A DNA stretch of 64,000 nt from Myxococcus stipitatus (lineage in GTDB: Bacteria; Myxococcota; Myxococcia; Myxococcales; Myxococcaceae): the NCBI RefSeq assembly GCF_037414475.1, contig NZ_CP147913.1, forward strand, positions 2,790,001 through 2,854,000. Reading direction: 5' to 3'. The translations under genes and the position numbers were made by a program. Below are positions 11,301 through 17,884 of the stretch, piece by piece. The notes beneath the pieces are model-generated. The model made no database searches. It worked only from the letters and a program-made list of their open reading frames with translations, and was not told where the DNA came from. Position 1 is the first letter of the stretch. The number at the start of each line of letters is the position of its first letter.

Positions 11301-13697
11301 CAGCGCGGGCCACGTCGAGGGCGCGCCTTGGGCTCTCCAAGCCGTCACCACGTGTCCTTCCGTCGGGCCGTACTGGTTCTCCAACACACACCCCGGCAGC
11401 CGCTCGAAGAACGAGACCAACGCGGGAGTCACATGCAGGGCCTCACCCGCCGTCACGACCTCCCTCAACGGTGGCAGCGCGGTCTCGTACCGCGCCCGTT
11501 CACACAACGACTGGAGCGCGACGTACGGAAGGAAGAGCCGCTCCACGCGGTGCTCGCGCATGTGCGCCAGCAACAACGCGGGGTCCTGACGCGTCGCTCC
11601 CGAGACGAGCACCAGCGTGCCCCCCTCGCTCCACGTGCAGAACATCTCCTGGAACGACACATCGAAGCTCAGCGAGGAAAACTGGAGCGTCCTCGCCCCT
11701 CGTGCCGACGTGTTCCCCGTCTGCCACTCCACCAGCGTGCTCACGCCCCGATGGGACATCGTCACGCCCTTGGGCCGCCCCGTGCTCCCAGACGTGAAGA
11801 TGACGTAGCACGGCAGCTCCGAAGACAGCTCCCAGCGCGGTGCATCGGTGGGCCTCGCCGCGATTCGCTCGGCCTCGTCCTCCAACCGCACCCGGCGGGC
11901 CGTGCACTCCGTGGGTAGCACGTGCTCCAGCGACGCATGGACCCACACCATGGATGCGCCGACGTCGGCGAGCATCTGCGCCAGCCGCCCCGGTGGATAC
12001 ACCGGGTCCAGCGGGAGATACGTCACCCCCGCCTTCAAGGCCGCGAGCACCACCACCGGCATGTCCACACTGCTTCGCTCCAGGCACAACCCCAGCGTGC
12101 TGCCAGGGCGCAGCCCCATGGCCAGCAGGTGGTGCGCGACCTGGTTGGCCCGCCGCTCCAATTGCTCGTACGTGAGCGACTCCCGCCCATCCGTCACCGC
12201 GACCGCGCCGGGCGTGCGCTTCACCTGCGCTTCCACCCCACGGTGCACCAACTCCGCCGGACGCTCCGCTACCTGCCGCCCGCTCCACTCCACCAACACC
12301 TGCCGCCGCTCCTCCTCGTCGAGGAGCTCCACCTGCCCCACGCTCAACGCGGGCGTCGACAGCACGCCCGACAGGAACGCCACATAGTGGCTCGCCAACC
12401 TCCGCACCGTCGCCTCATCGAAGAGCGCGGTGCTGTACTCCCAGAGCCCCACCCACCCCTCGGGCGTCTCGCGCACGAAGAGCGTGAGGTCGAACTTGGC
12501 GACACCAGGCTCGAAGTCCAGGTCCCTCGACTCCACTCCCGCCAGCCGCACCAACGGCGGAGCACTCTGGAGCACGAGCAGCACCTGGAACAGCGGCGAG
12601 CGGCTCAAGTCACGCACGGGCCGCAGTGCATCCACCAGCTTCTCGAACGGCACATCCTGGTGCTGGTACGCCCCCAGGCACGCCTGACGCACCCGCTTCA
12701 ACAACCCCTGGAAGGGCTCGCTCCCCTCCACGTCCACGCGCAACGCCAGCGTGTTGGCGAAGAAGCCGAGGAGTCCCTCCACCTCGCGCCGGTTCCGCCC
12801 CGAGATGGGCGTTCCCACCACCACGTCCCGCTGCCCGCTGTGCCGCGACAACACGGCCTGCAAGGACGCCAGGAGCCACATGAACGGCGTCACCGACTCC
12901 TGCTTGCAGCGCGCCTCCAACGTCCGCATCAGCTCCGGCGGGAACGGCACGCCCACCACCGCGCCACGCGTGGACTGTACCGGGGGCCTCGGCCGGTCCA
13001 CCGGCAGCTCCAGCGCCGGCGATGCCCCCGCCAGATGCTGTCTCCACCACGCGAGCTGCTCCTCCAACACCTCCCCCGTCAGCCACTCGCGCTGCCACAG
13101 CGCATGGTCCGCGTACTGGACCTTCAGCAGGGGGACCTTGGGCTCATGTCCCTCGACGTACGCCGCGTACAGCGCCCGCAGCTCCAGCTCCAGCAACGAC
13201 AGCGACCAACCGTCGCACGCGATGTGGTGCAGCGTCAGGAGCAACACGTGCTCCTCTTCATCCAGCCGCAAAAGGCGCGTGCGCAGCATCGGCCCCACGC
13301 TCAAGTCGAAGGGGCGCCGCGCCTCCTCCTCCGCCAACCTCCGGGCTTCACTCTCACGCTCCGGGCCCTCCAGCCGCACCACCTCCAACACCCCCGGCGC
13401 GTCCGGCGCGATGCACTGCACGGGCTCGCCCTCCACCTCCACGAAGGTCGTCCTCAGCGCTTCGTGCCGACGGACCACCTCGGCGAGGGCCCGCTCCAGG
13501 GCCGCGACATCGAGGCGCCCCTTCAGCCGCGAGAAGAAGGGCGCGTTGTACGCGAAGCCCGATGGGTCCATCCGCGACAGGAACCACATCCGCCGCTGCG
13601 CGAAGGACAGCGGCAGGGGCCCGTCCCTGCGGACCGCCACCACCGGCGGGGGCCTGCGGACCCGAGGACTCGCGGGCTTCGACTCATGCGCGGACAT
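2394..13697 (-). CDS. Nonribosomal peptide synthetase, C-A-T-C-A-T-C-T-C-A-T
   Basis: A 3767-residue cytoplasmic megasynthetase. Domains read as C1 (HHIACDG near 156), A1 (~480-970), T1 (Ser ~1030), C2 (HHLVADG ~1217), A2 (~1565-2010), T2 (Ser ~2080), C3 (HHIVADG ~2275), T3 (Ser ~2640), C4 (HHIVADG ~2836), A4 (~3185-3610) and T4 (GGNSL ~3690). The third module has no adenylation domain: C3 runs through a short linker straight into T3. Reading the ten Stachelhaus positions by eye gives A1 DVQFVAQVVK, two changes from the proline code DVQFIAHVVK. A2 reads DALHLGCLFK, related to the Val family but with His, Cys and Leu changes. A4 reads DAAAVVGVCK, unassigned. There is no epimerase or TE; the Arg/Gln-rich tail after T4 may dock to a PKS partner. 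C3 and C4 share a near-identical 710-bp block. The ATG is preceded by a GAGG ribosome site. Confidence 0.96.
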   Translation of the reverse strand: MSAHESKPASPRVRRPPPVVAVRRDGPLPLSFAQRRMWFLSRMDPSGFAYNAPFFSRLKGRLDVAALERALAEVVRRHEALRTTFVEVEGEPVQCIAPDAPGVLEVVRLEGPERESEARRLAEEEARRPFDLSVGPMLRTRLLRLDEEEHVLLLTLHHIACDGWSLSLLELELRALYAAYVEGHEPKVPLLKVQYADHALWQREWLTGEVLEEQLAWWRQHLAGASPALELPVDRPRPPVQSTRGAVVGVPFPPELMRTLEARCKQESVTPFMWLLASLQAVLSRHSGQRDVVVGTPISGRNRREVEGLLGFFANTLALRVDVEGSEPFQGLLKRVRQACLGAYQHQDVPFEKLVDALRPVRDLSRSPLFQVLLVLQSAPPLVRLAGVESRDLDFEPGVAKFDLTLFVRETPEGWVGLWEYSTALFDEATVRRLASHYVAFLSGVLSTPALSVGQVELLDEEERRQVLVEWSGRQVAERPAELVHRGVEAQVKRTPGAVAVTDGRESLTYEQLERRANQVAHHLLAMGLRPGSTLGLCLERSSVDMPVVVLAALKAGVTYLPLDPVYPPGRLAQMLADVGASMVWVHASLEHVLPTECTARRVRLEDEAERIAARPTDAPRWELSSELPCYVIFTSGSTGRPKGVTMSHRGVSTLVEWQTGNTSARGARTLQFSSLSFDVSFQEMFCTWSEGGTLVLVSGATRQDPALLLAHMREHRVERLFLPYVALQSLCERARYETALPPLREVVTAGEALHVTPALVSFFERLPGCVLENQYGPTEGHVVTAWRAQGAPSTWPALPPVGRPITLATVYVLDAWGAPCPVGVTGEVYVGARSLAHGYWGRPELTAERFVPDGFHRGEDGRRLYRTGDLARWLPDGNLEMQGRVDEQVKVRGFRVEPGEVEVALKELPGVGDAAVVVRTSERGDKQLVAFVVFTLAWDSEELKRQLGKRLPEYMVPAVLMRLDVLPLAPTGKVDRRALAAMEVARGDEGAGYEAPRDALERMLVEVWGEVLGLASVGVRDDFFALGGHSLLATRVVSRLRDLLGHDVPVRMLFESPTVRALAERVSVMGGRSRLPELKREERREDPPLSFAQRRLWFLAQLDEGGHSYNLPFVVRLQGPVELKALERALVEVVRRHEALRTSFVEVDGEPVQRVSPDATLSLGVELLDGTEDVEEAVRRRVVREVQVPFDVARGPLLRATVLRTGVDGHVLMVVLHHLVADGGSLGVLSRELEALYGAALKGEAAALPELPVQYADYTLWQRGWLRGDVEAAQLAWWGEALKGAPPVLELSTDRPRPAVQTYRGASVPVCLPVELSESLRWLGRREGVTLYMTLLAAFQVLLARYSGQWDVVVGTPVSGRTAKETEALVGFFVNTLALRARPEKEGTFQSFLRQTKEHVLGAFAHQDVPFERLVEHVRPERDLSRSPLFQVLFTLQEAAPLLSLPGVQASPWDFASTIAKFDLELLLVDAPGASIEGQLIYNADLFEPATVQRVAECFIELSRNLVANPEARLSSLSLLPEATRQRMLVEWNQTSVEFPRETCVHHLFEEQVALRPDAVALEFGEQRLSYRELDARANRLAWALRARGVGVDTLVAVCLERSVELIVALLGILKAGGAYVPLDSSYPARRLEQMLEDSAPRLLLTTRALLEQLPGAHLPELMLLEDLRWEEWPATASRMPVSGRNLAYVDFTSGSTGRPKGVAVEHRGVLRLLYGAPYARLGPEETFLLIAPISFDASTLEVWGPLCLGGRLVVFPPRSPSELDLLTDVLRRHSVTLLHLTAGLFSQMVELEMEGLKGVRQLLTGGDVVSAPHVRRVLEELRIPVTACYGPTESTLFTSTHRMTRVEDVGAVVPIGRPIGNTQVYVLDGGMEPVPVGVAGELFIGGDGLARGYLRQPDVTADRFIPHPFSTVPGERLYRTGDLARWRVDGVLEFLGRRDSQVKVRGYRIELAEVEAALLAHPAVKEGLVVARDGAGGKRLVAYFVEQGETPDAPGVKEWLKQRLPEFMVPSAFVQLDALPLTANGKVDRKALPSPEQEGMGGDEVQEPRSAMELLVARIWIPLLGVARVGVKDDFFALGGHSLLATRVVSRLREALGRDVPVRTLFEAPTLEALARRLESMKGTVSGTARVLPPSRVPRSAGMPLSFAQRRLWFLGSLDVGGYSYNLPFVVRLRGALDVAALERAFTELVRRHEALRTTFAEVEGEPVQRIASPEVVRLQVVPVESRSGEPLAVTTRRHVEALARESFDLTKGPLMRVTLLKEGEGEQVLVVVVHHIVADGWSMGVMAREVEELYGAYVKGEEGALEELGLQYADYAVWQREWMKGEVLEEQLGWWRERLRGAPEVLEVPGDRARPAVQGYRGASVAVRMKEELAEGLRELSRREGVTLYMTLLAGFQTLLARYSGQWDVVVGSPVSGRTVKEVEGLIGFFVNTMVVRTEAGGELTFLEMMGKVKESVLGALGHQEVPFEKLVEAMSPARDMSRAPLVQVAFGLNGPARLPRLPGVSASEVEYEPGMAKFDLALSVREDAEHLTSFWELNTDLFDQETVERMAAHYQQLLEAAVRAPGARLSALPMTGHREVPVKRAMTAPPSRKKERWVPEGFIAPRTAIEELVADTWAPLLGMKRVGAEDHFFDQGGHSLLVMQVASRLREVLGRDVPVRMLFESPKLSELARHLEDLVRGTPGPARPALLPAPRSGALPQSFAQQRLWFLDRLELNSPLYNIALAMKLEGTLDVGALERAFNTVVRRHEALRTTFRQDEQGAVQCIHESVTLPLTVVDLSELSGVTRAQEVSRLVAEEGHRAFDLTKGPLMRVTLLKEGEGEQVLVVVVHHIVADGWSMGVMAREVEELYGAYVKGEEGALEELGLQYADYAVWQREWMKGEVLEEQLGWWRERLRGAPEVLEVPGDRARPAVQGYRGASVAVRMKEELAEGLRELSRREGVTLYMTLLAGFQTLLARYSGQWDVVVGSPVSGRTVKEVEGLIGFFVNTMVVRTEAGGELTFLEMMGKVKESVLGALGHQEVPFEKLVEAMSPARDMSRAPLVQVVFQLQNAYSGDLALPGLRQRQMDHGLRFAKVDIALSLQETSDGLVGELDFSSDLYDVATMARFSEHLVNLLEGAVAEPSCRLRDLPLLSAPAKKVLLAQGGREAPFEGECLHRMFEAQVARTPDAVAVTMDGQVLTYVELDQRARKLARLLRQWGVRPDVVVGLCLAPSFDWVVAVFAILKAGGAYLPMDPDHPPERLAYMLDDAKVALLVSKSAEASSLAYSGATVLLDEVGELAEVRGTEDLAPEVTARNLAYVIYTSGSTGRPKGTLLEHRGAANLTEAFGPARGGIGPGERVLHFAPVSFDASVADLFPTLLNGATLCLARREQMAAGRPLAELLVREQVTSVALPPSVLALLPVGDYPSLRVIVSVGEACNTELVARWSPGRLFVNGYGPTEGTVCATLAECVAGERPTIGVPLRNVVTRVMDEAGQLVPPGVWGELYLGGVGLARGYLGRPELTAERFVPDPYGVGGRLYRTGDVVRMLADGRLEYLRRADSQVKVRGVRVEPGEVSAALATLPGVRSAVAMGREDTPGERRLVAYVVPTDDSALTADVLRTGLKRLLPEPWIPSAFVLLRELPLTPNGKPDWKALPAPESHRPELSAGYVEPRDGMEQLLAQLVAEVLKLDRVGASDNFFDLGGNSLLLQMLQMKLEERLRRKVPLVLLLQFPSVRALAAQLGSTETEPQAPNPPAVAAGDRREGLQRLARQRRQRPGSD
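4567..5276 (-). repeat. Copy 1 of a 710-bp near-identical direct repeat (C4 domain)
   Basis: This lies inside the NRPS, in the condensation domain of module 4. By eye it aligns to 6241-6950 at a constant offset of 1674 nt without indels. I count roughly 8 mismatches, all apparently synonymous, so the encoded ~236 residues are identical. The boundaries are sharp: identity breaks within a few bases at each end. The block is strongly pyrimidine-rich on the plus strand (purine-rich on the coding strand). Confidence 0.93.
6241..6950 (-). repeat. Copy 2 of a 710-bp near-identical direct repeat (C3 domain)
   Basis: Partner of 4567-5276, located in the condensation domain of the A-less module 3. The repeat covers the HHIVADGWS catalytic motif through the region ending before the C-terminal third of the domain. 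The C-terminal parts of C3 and C4 are clearly different, which argues for gene conversion or a partial module duplication rather than a whole-module copy. Confidence 0.93.
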
Positions 13698-13797
13698 GTT
13701 GGAACCTCGACTCCAGGAAGTGAATCTCGGTGACTCGAAGGCACACGCCCAGGCTCCCGCCGCATGGCGGGTGCTCCAGTGACTGGGCTGGCTCGGC

Positions 13798-14064
13798 TCA
13801 GGCCGACGGGAAGGTGCGGCCCTGCTCGCGCAGCAGCTCTTCGCAGGCCGTCGTGACGTGCTCCAACGTGTTGAACAGGTCCACCATGGAGAGCTGGATG
13901 CCCAGCTCCTCCTCGATGCGGTTGGCCAGCATCGTCGCCATCAACGAGTTGCCCCCCACCTCCAGGAAGTGGTCCTCGGGCCTCACGACATCCGCCCCGA
14001 GCAACTCGCGCCAGTACCCCTCGAGCTGGCGCATCAGCGGCGTGGTGCTCGTGTCAGTGCTCAC
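13798..14064 (-). CDS. Free-standing acyl/peptidyl carrier protein
   Basis: An 88-residue phosphopantetheine carrier protein with the GGNSLMATML motif carrying the attachment serine. I chose the GTG start at 14064 because AAGGGGAG lies 7 nt upstream. A TTG at 14100 in the same frame would add 12 residues and overlap the preceding stop. It sits between the AMP ligase (stop 14097) and the NRPS (start 13697), all on one strand, so these three genes probably form one transcript. The likely role is to accept an acyl group from the ligase and present it to the first condensation domain. It is not the LysW-type amino-group carrier, which would have a zinc site and a C-terminal Glu instead of this serine motif. 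Confidence 0.9.
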   Translation of the reverse strand: MSTDTSTTPLMRQLEGYWRELLGADVVRPEDHFLEVGGNSLMATMLANRIEEELGIQLSMVDLFNTLEHVTTACEELLREQGRTFPSA

Positions 14065-14096
14065 GTGTGCTCCCCTTCTGGCTGATGGCGCGTCAC

Positions 14097-15782
14097 TCAA
14101 CCCACCTTCGCGGTGGGACCCTTCAAGCGTTCACGAAGCAGGTACTTGCGAATCTTCCCCGAGGGCGTCTTGGGCATCTCCTCGACGACCTCCAGGCGGT
14201 CCGGCCAGTACTGGTTGGACATGCCCAGGCCCTTCAGGTGGTTGCGCAGCTCGTCCAGCGTGGGCGTCTCGTCGCGAGCCACCACCACCGCGCACACCCG
14301 CTCTCCGCCGATGCGGTCGTCCGAGTGGCCGATGACCGCCACCTCCCGCACCTTCGGATGCGAGTACAGCGCGGACTCCACCTCCACCACGGGGACCTTC
14401 TGGCCAAAGCGGAAGATGACGTCCTTGAGCCGCCCGACGATGCGGATGCCACCGCGCCCGTCGTCGCGCGCCAGGTCCCCCGTGTCGAACCACCCCTCCG
14501 CGTCCACACACGCGCGATAGATATCCTCGCGCTTGAAGTAGCCCAGGCACTGGCTCGCGCCTCGCACGAGCAGCCGCCCCGTCCCTTCCGGATAGGGCGA
14601 GCCATCCTCCGCCAGCGCGGGGACAATCTTCACCTCCATCCACTCCACGGGCCTGCCGTCACTGCTCGACGGCCAGTCCGGCGGGTCGTCCCGCCGCGTA
14701 ATCGTCACCGCCCCGTTCTCCGTCATCCCCCACAGCGTGTGCAGCGGAACCCCCAGGCTCTCTCGCACCGCCGCGATGAGGTGCGGAGGCACGGGGATGG
14801 ACCCTGTCGACAGCCGCCGCAGCGACGACGTGTCACCCCCGCGCTTCTTCTTCGCGGCGATGACGTTCATCACGTATGTGGGAATCCCATACATGAACGT
14901 GACGCCGTGCTCCTCGATGCACCGCAGCGTCAGCTCCGGGTCCCCGACGTCCATGTAGACGGCCGTCGCGCCCAGCAGCACGGGCATCAGGTACAAGTAG
15001 GTGAAGCCGCTCGACGCGGTGAGCAGCGACGGCAGGCACACCACGTCATCCGCCCCCAGCGCCATCGTCTCCACCAACGCACGGGTGATGCCGTAGTTGG
15101 TGTTGTGGGAGTGGATGACGCCCTTGGGCTCGCCCGTCGTGCCCGAGGTGTAGAGGACGTTGCAGATGTCGTCCGCGCGCGCGCTCCGCGAGTCGAACTC
15201 CACCGAGGACACCTGCTCCTCCCAGCGGCGCTCGACGAAATACGCATCGAAGTCCAGCTCGCCCGCGTCCGAGGCCTGCGCTCCGGCGCCGATGAAGACG
15301 CGGTGCTGGAGCGCGGGCAGCGAGGCGCGGGCCTCGCGCAGCATGTCCCGGTGGGAATGTCCGCTCCAACTCAGGGGACCTACGTAAACGGAGGACTCCG
15401 TCCTCCCGAGGATGAACTCCACCTCGCGGCGCCGGTAGTCCGGAGGGATGGGCGCGATGATGGCGCCGATGCGCGCACACGCCAGCGCCAGCGCGGTGAA
15501 CTGCCACCAGTTGGGGAGCTGCACCGCCACCAGCTCGCCGCGCGCCACGCCCAGCGATAACAGCGCCCCGGCGAACCGCTCCGCGTAGCGTCCCAATTCC
15601 GAATAGCTCAGCCGGACAATGTCCTTGGAAAAGTAACGAGCCGAAACAATGGCTGTCTTGTCCGGGTGGCGCTGGATGGCACGACGCAAGTCGTCGAGCA
15701 CCGTCTCGTCCCGCCACCACCCCTTGCTCCGGTACAGCGCCGACTTCTCCAACGAGGGGCCGCTTCCAAATCGTGCGTCCAT
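14097..15782 (-). CDS. Acyl-AMP/acyl-CoA ligase (ANL superfamily)
   Basis: A 561-residue adenylate-forming enzyme that activates a carboxylic acid with ATP. Visible motifs are the P-loop YTSGTTGEPKG, the WGMTENG motif, GWFDTGDLA, the GRLKDVIFRFGQKV hinge and a C-terminal TPSGKIRK lysine. Overall it resembles CoA ligases and aryl/alicyclic-acid ligases used to load starter units more than amino-acid A domains. I favour the ATG at 15782, which has GGGAAGG ~9 nt upstream; ATGs at 15839 and 15833 extend the frame by up to 19 residues but lack a clear ribosome site. With the carrier protein downstream (gap 32 nt) it probably supplies the acyl cap of the NRPS product. The substrate cannot be read from sequence. 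Confidence 0.88.
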   Translation of the reverse strand: MDARFGSGPSLEKSALYRSKGWWRDETVLDDLRRAIQRHPDKTAIVSARYFSKDIVRLSYSELGRYAERFAGALLSLGVARGELVAVQLPNWWQFTALALACARIGAIIAPIPPDYRRREVEFILGRTESSVYVGPLSWSGHSHRDMLREARASLPALQHRVFIGAGAQASDAGELDFDAYFVERRWEEQVSSVEFDSRSARADDICNVLYTSGTTGEPKGVIHSHNTNYGITRALVETMALGADDVVCLPSLLTASSGFTYLYLMPVLLGATAVYMDVGDPELTLRCIEEHGVTFMYGIPTYVMNVIAAKKKRGGDTSSLRRLSTGSIPVPPHLIAAVRESLGVPLHTLWGMTENGAVTITRRDDPPDWPSSSDGRPVEWMEVKIVPALAEDGSPYPEGTGRLLVRGASQCLGYFKREDIYRACVDAEGWFDTGDLARDDGRGGIRIVGRLKDVIFRFGQKVPVVEVESALYSHPKVREVAVIGHSDDRIGGERVCAVVVARDETPTLDELRNHLKGLGMSNQYWPDRLEVVEEMPKTPSGKIRKYLLRERLKGPTAKVG

Positions 15783-15905
15783 CGTCCGCACCCTTCCCTG
15801 GACCGCGTGGGCTTCCCTGGCCGCCGAGACCATAGGCATTCGCGGGCAAAACCATCAAGACGGCGAAAGCTCACATGTCTGTACCCTCAGGGCTTATCAC
15901 TCACA

Positions 15906-15935
15906 TTGACGGGCACGCACTCGGTTTCCTACTTT
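15906..15935 (+). promoter_or_regulatory. Weak candidate sigma70-type promoter for the transketolase operon
   Basis: TTGACG (15906-15911) is separated by 18 nt from TACTTT (15930-15935), about 70 nt upstream of the first gene of the plus-strand operon. The -35 matches 5 of 6 and the -10 only 3 of 6. The surrounding 15783-16006 gap separates two divergent transcripts and is less GC-rich than its neighbours, so promoters for both directions must be nearby. No clear minus-strand promoter was seen. Confidence 0.3.
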
Positions 15936-16006
15936 GAATCGGTAAGCCAGGATTGTGCGTCCAACACCGACGATGACAACCGGCCCGCTTCCATCGGCGT
16001 GACCCC

Positions 16007-16816
16007 ATGGCCCAGGCATCTCTCGAGGAGCGCGCCAGACGCATTCGACGGACCATCCTCCGGCTCGCCGCCACGCCCTCGGGCTGTCATCTCGGCGGCT
16101 CGCTGTCGATGGTGGAGCTGCTCGTGGTGCTGCTGGGGCGGGTGATGAAGTTCCGGCCCGACGAGCCTCGTTGGGAGGAGCGAGATTCACTCATCCTCTC
16201 CAAGGGCCACGCGGCCGCGGGACTCTATGCCGCGCTCGCTGAGTTTGAATTCATTGATACTGAAGAACTGGTGCAACGCTACAACGCGGATGGAAGTCCT
16301 TACACCGGACACGTGAGCGCGGCGGTGCCTGGCGTTGAATTTCCCACGGGAAGCCTGGGACATGGTGTGGGATTGGGAGTAGGGCTTGCATTGGGCCATC
16401 GGCTGAGGCAGCGCACCAACCGGGTGTTCGTCGTCTGTGGAGATGGCGAGATGGGAGAGGGCTCCAACTGGGAGGCCTTGCAGGTGGCCGCGCAGCACCG
16501 CTTGTCGCGGCTCACCGTGCTCGTGGACCGCAACGGCGGGCAGAACGATGGGCCCACCGAGGCCATCCTCTCTCAGGCCCAGCTGGTGGAACGGCTGCGC
16601 GCCTTCGGATGGAGCACCGTCGAGGTGGACGGGCATGACCTGGAGGCGCTCGGGAGCGCGCTGGAGGCACCGAGCGAGGCGCCGCGCGCGATTGTCGCCA
16701 ACACGCGCAAGGGCGCGGGTGTCCCCATGCTGCGCGGCAAGGGGCCGCACTACGCCGTCTTCAACGCGGAGCAGCTCCGGCGCGCGCTCTCCTCCCTGGG
16801 GGAGGTGACGCCATGA
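16007..16816 (+). CDS. Transketolase-like protein, N-terminal (TPP-binding) subunit
   Basis: A 269-residue protein covering the thiamine-diphosphate pyrimidine/diphosphate half of transketolase. It has the SKGHAAAGLYA and GSLGHG motifs and the TPP signature GDGEMGEGSNWEA followed by DRNG. Split transketolases of this size pair with a separate C-terminal subunit, here the next gene (4-nt ATGA overlap). In AmCP-dependent pathways such a pair transfers a two-carbon ketol unit to a carrier-bound aldehyde; that role is inferred here from the LysX/LysY/LysZ/LysK neighbours. Nucleotides ~16240-16330 use noticeably more AT-rich codons than the rest. No strong ribosome site precedes the ATG. Confidence 0.93.
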   Translation: MAQASLEERARRIRRTILRLAATPSGCHLGGSLSMVELLVVLLGRVMKFRPDEPRWEERDSLILSKGHAAAGLYAALAEFEFIDTEELVQRYNADGSPYTGHVSAAVPGVEFPTGSLGHGVGLGVGLALGHRLRQRTNRVFVVCGDGEMGEGSNWEALQVAAQHRLSRLTVLVDRNGGQNDGPTEAILSQAQLVERLRAFGWSTVEVDGHDLEALGSALEAPSEAPRAIVANTRKGAGVPMLRGKGPHYAVFNAEQLRRALSSLGEVTP

Positions 16817-17850
16817 CGAGTCCCACGTCGAGCGGCACCGACCTGCTGTCCGCCCCCGCGGAGTGGCTGCGCGAGCAACCGGACCTGTCCAACCGTCAGG
16901 TGTTCCGCCACACGCTTACGCGGCTCGCGGACGCGGAGGAGCGCCTCGTGCTGCTCGAGGCGGACCTGGCGGGAGGCGGAGACCCGTTCGCCGCGCGCCA
17001 TCCAGGGCGCTTCATCAACCTGGGCATCTGCGAGGCGGCGATGCTCGACATCGCGTGTGGACTGGCCTCCACCGGGCACATCGTCTTCGCCCACACCTTC
17101 GCGCCCTTCGGCGCGCTGCGCGCCGGGGAGCAGGTGCGCCTGGGCATGGCCTACGCCCAGGCGAACGTGAAGCTCGTCTGTGACTACGGCGGACTGTCGG
17201 GCGCGTTCTTCGGCCCCACGCACCACGCCATCGAGGACCTGGCCCTCCTGCGCGCCATGCCCGGGATGATGGTGGTGTCTCCCTCCGACGGACTGGAGAC
17301 GATTCAGGCCACCCGCGCGCTGCTGGAGCACGACGGGCCGGTGTACCTGCGGCTCGGCCGCAACCGCGTCACCCGGCTGGACGAAGCGCGGCCCGCGTTC
17401 GCGCTGGGACGTGCGATGTGTCTGCGGGAAGGCAGTGACGTGGGCCTCATCGCCCATGGCGAGGTCGGCGTGAGCATCGCGCTGGACGTGGCGGCGCGGC
17501 TCGAGGCGCAAGGGGTGTCCTCGCGCGTGGTGAACGTCCACACGCTCAAGCCGTTCGATGAGGAGGCCATCCTCGACACGGCGGAGCGCACCCGCATGCT
17601 CGTCACGGTGGAGGAGCACTCCATCGTCGGCGGGCTCGGCGGGGCGGTATGCGAGAGCGTGGCCACTCATGGAGTGGGCCGCCGCGTGCTTCGCGCCGGC
17701 ATCCAGGACCGCTACGACTCCACGGCGGGGAGTCATGAGGCGCTGCTCCAGCGGCACGGGCTGGAGGCGGCGGCGCTGGTCGACTCGATTCTCGGCGCCC
17801 TGCCCCGCCCCCGACTCGCGGCGCTGGCGCCCGCCTCCAGGAGGGGCTGA
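16813..17850 (+). CDS. Transketolase-like protein, C-terminal subunit
   Basis: A 345-residue partner of the upstream subunit. It contains the pyrimidine-binding half with the Glu of NLGICEAAM in the position of the catalytic glutamate that activates TPP, a YGGLSGAFFGPTHHAIED segment, and the C-terminal domain with a VNVHTLKPFDEEAI stretch. Together the two subunits should form a complete transketolase of about 614 residues. The start overlaps the preceding stop by 4 nt, so the two are probably made in equal amounts. An alternative is provision of a glycolyl unit to a carrier protein, as in some tetrahydroisoquinoline pathways, but the neighbouring Lys-type genes favour ketol transfer. Confidence 0.93.
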   Translation: MTSPTSSGTDLLSAPAEWLREQPDLSNRQVFRHTLTRLADAEERLVLLEADLAGGGDPFAARHPGRFINLGICEAAMLDIACGLASTGHIVFAHTFAPFGALRAGEQVRLGMAYAQANVKLVCDYGGLSGAFFGPTHHAIEDLALLRAMPGMMVVSPSDGLETIQATRALLEHDGPVYLRLGRNRVTRLDEARPAFALGRAMCLREGSDVGLIAHGEVGVSIALDVAARLEAQGVSSRVVNVHTLKPFDEEAILDTAERTRMLVTVEEHSIVGGLGGAVCESVATHGVGRRVLRAGIQDRYDSTAGSHEALLQRHGLEAAALVDSILGALPRPRLAALAPASRRG

Positions 17851-17884
17851 TGCGCCGCCACACGCCGGAGCGAGGGACGCCGCG

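Noticed and set aside
9648..11918. 756-codon plus-strand frame opposite the NRPS, rich in His/Gln/Arg
   Set aside because: Typical mirror frame of high-GC coding sequence. No recognisable motifs, and the minus strand carries intact NRPS domains throughout.
13798..14064. The free carrier protein as the missing AmCP/LysW
   Set aside because: It has the phosphopantetheine GGNSL motif and no CxxC zinc pairs or EDWGE-like C terminus.
15783..16006. Riboswitch or attenuator in the divergent gap
   Set aside because: No conserved aptamer-like structure or terminator/antiterminator pair could be recognised by eye; only a weak promoter is reported.
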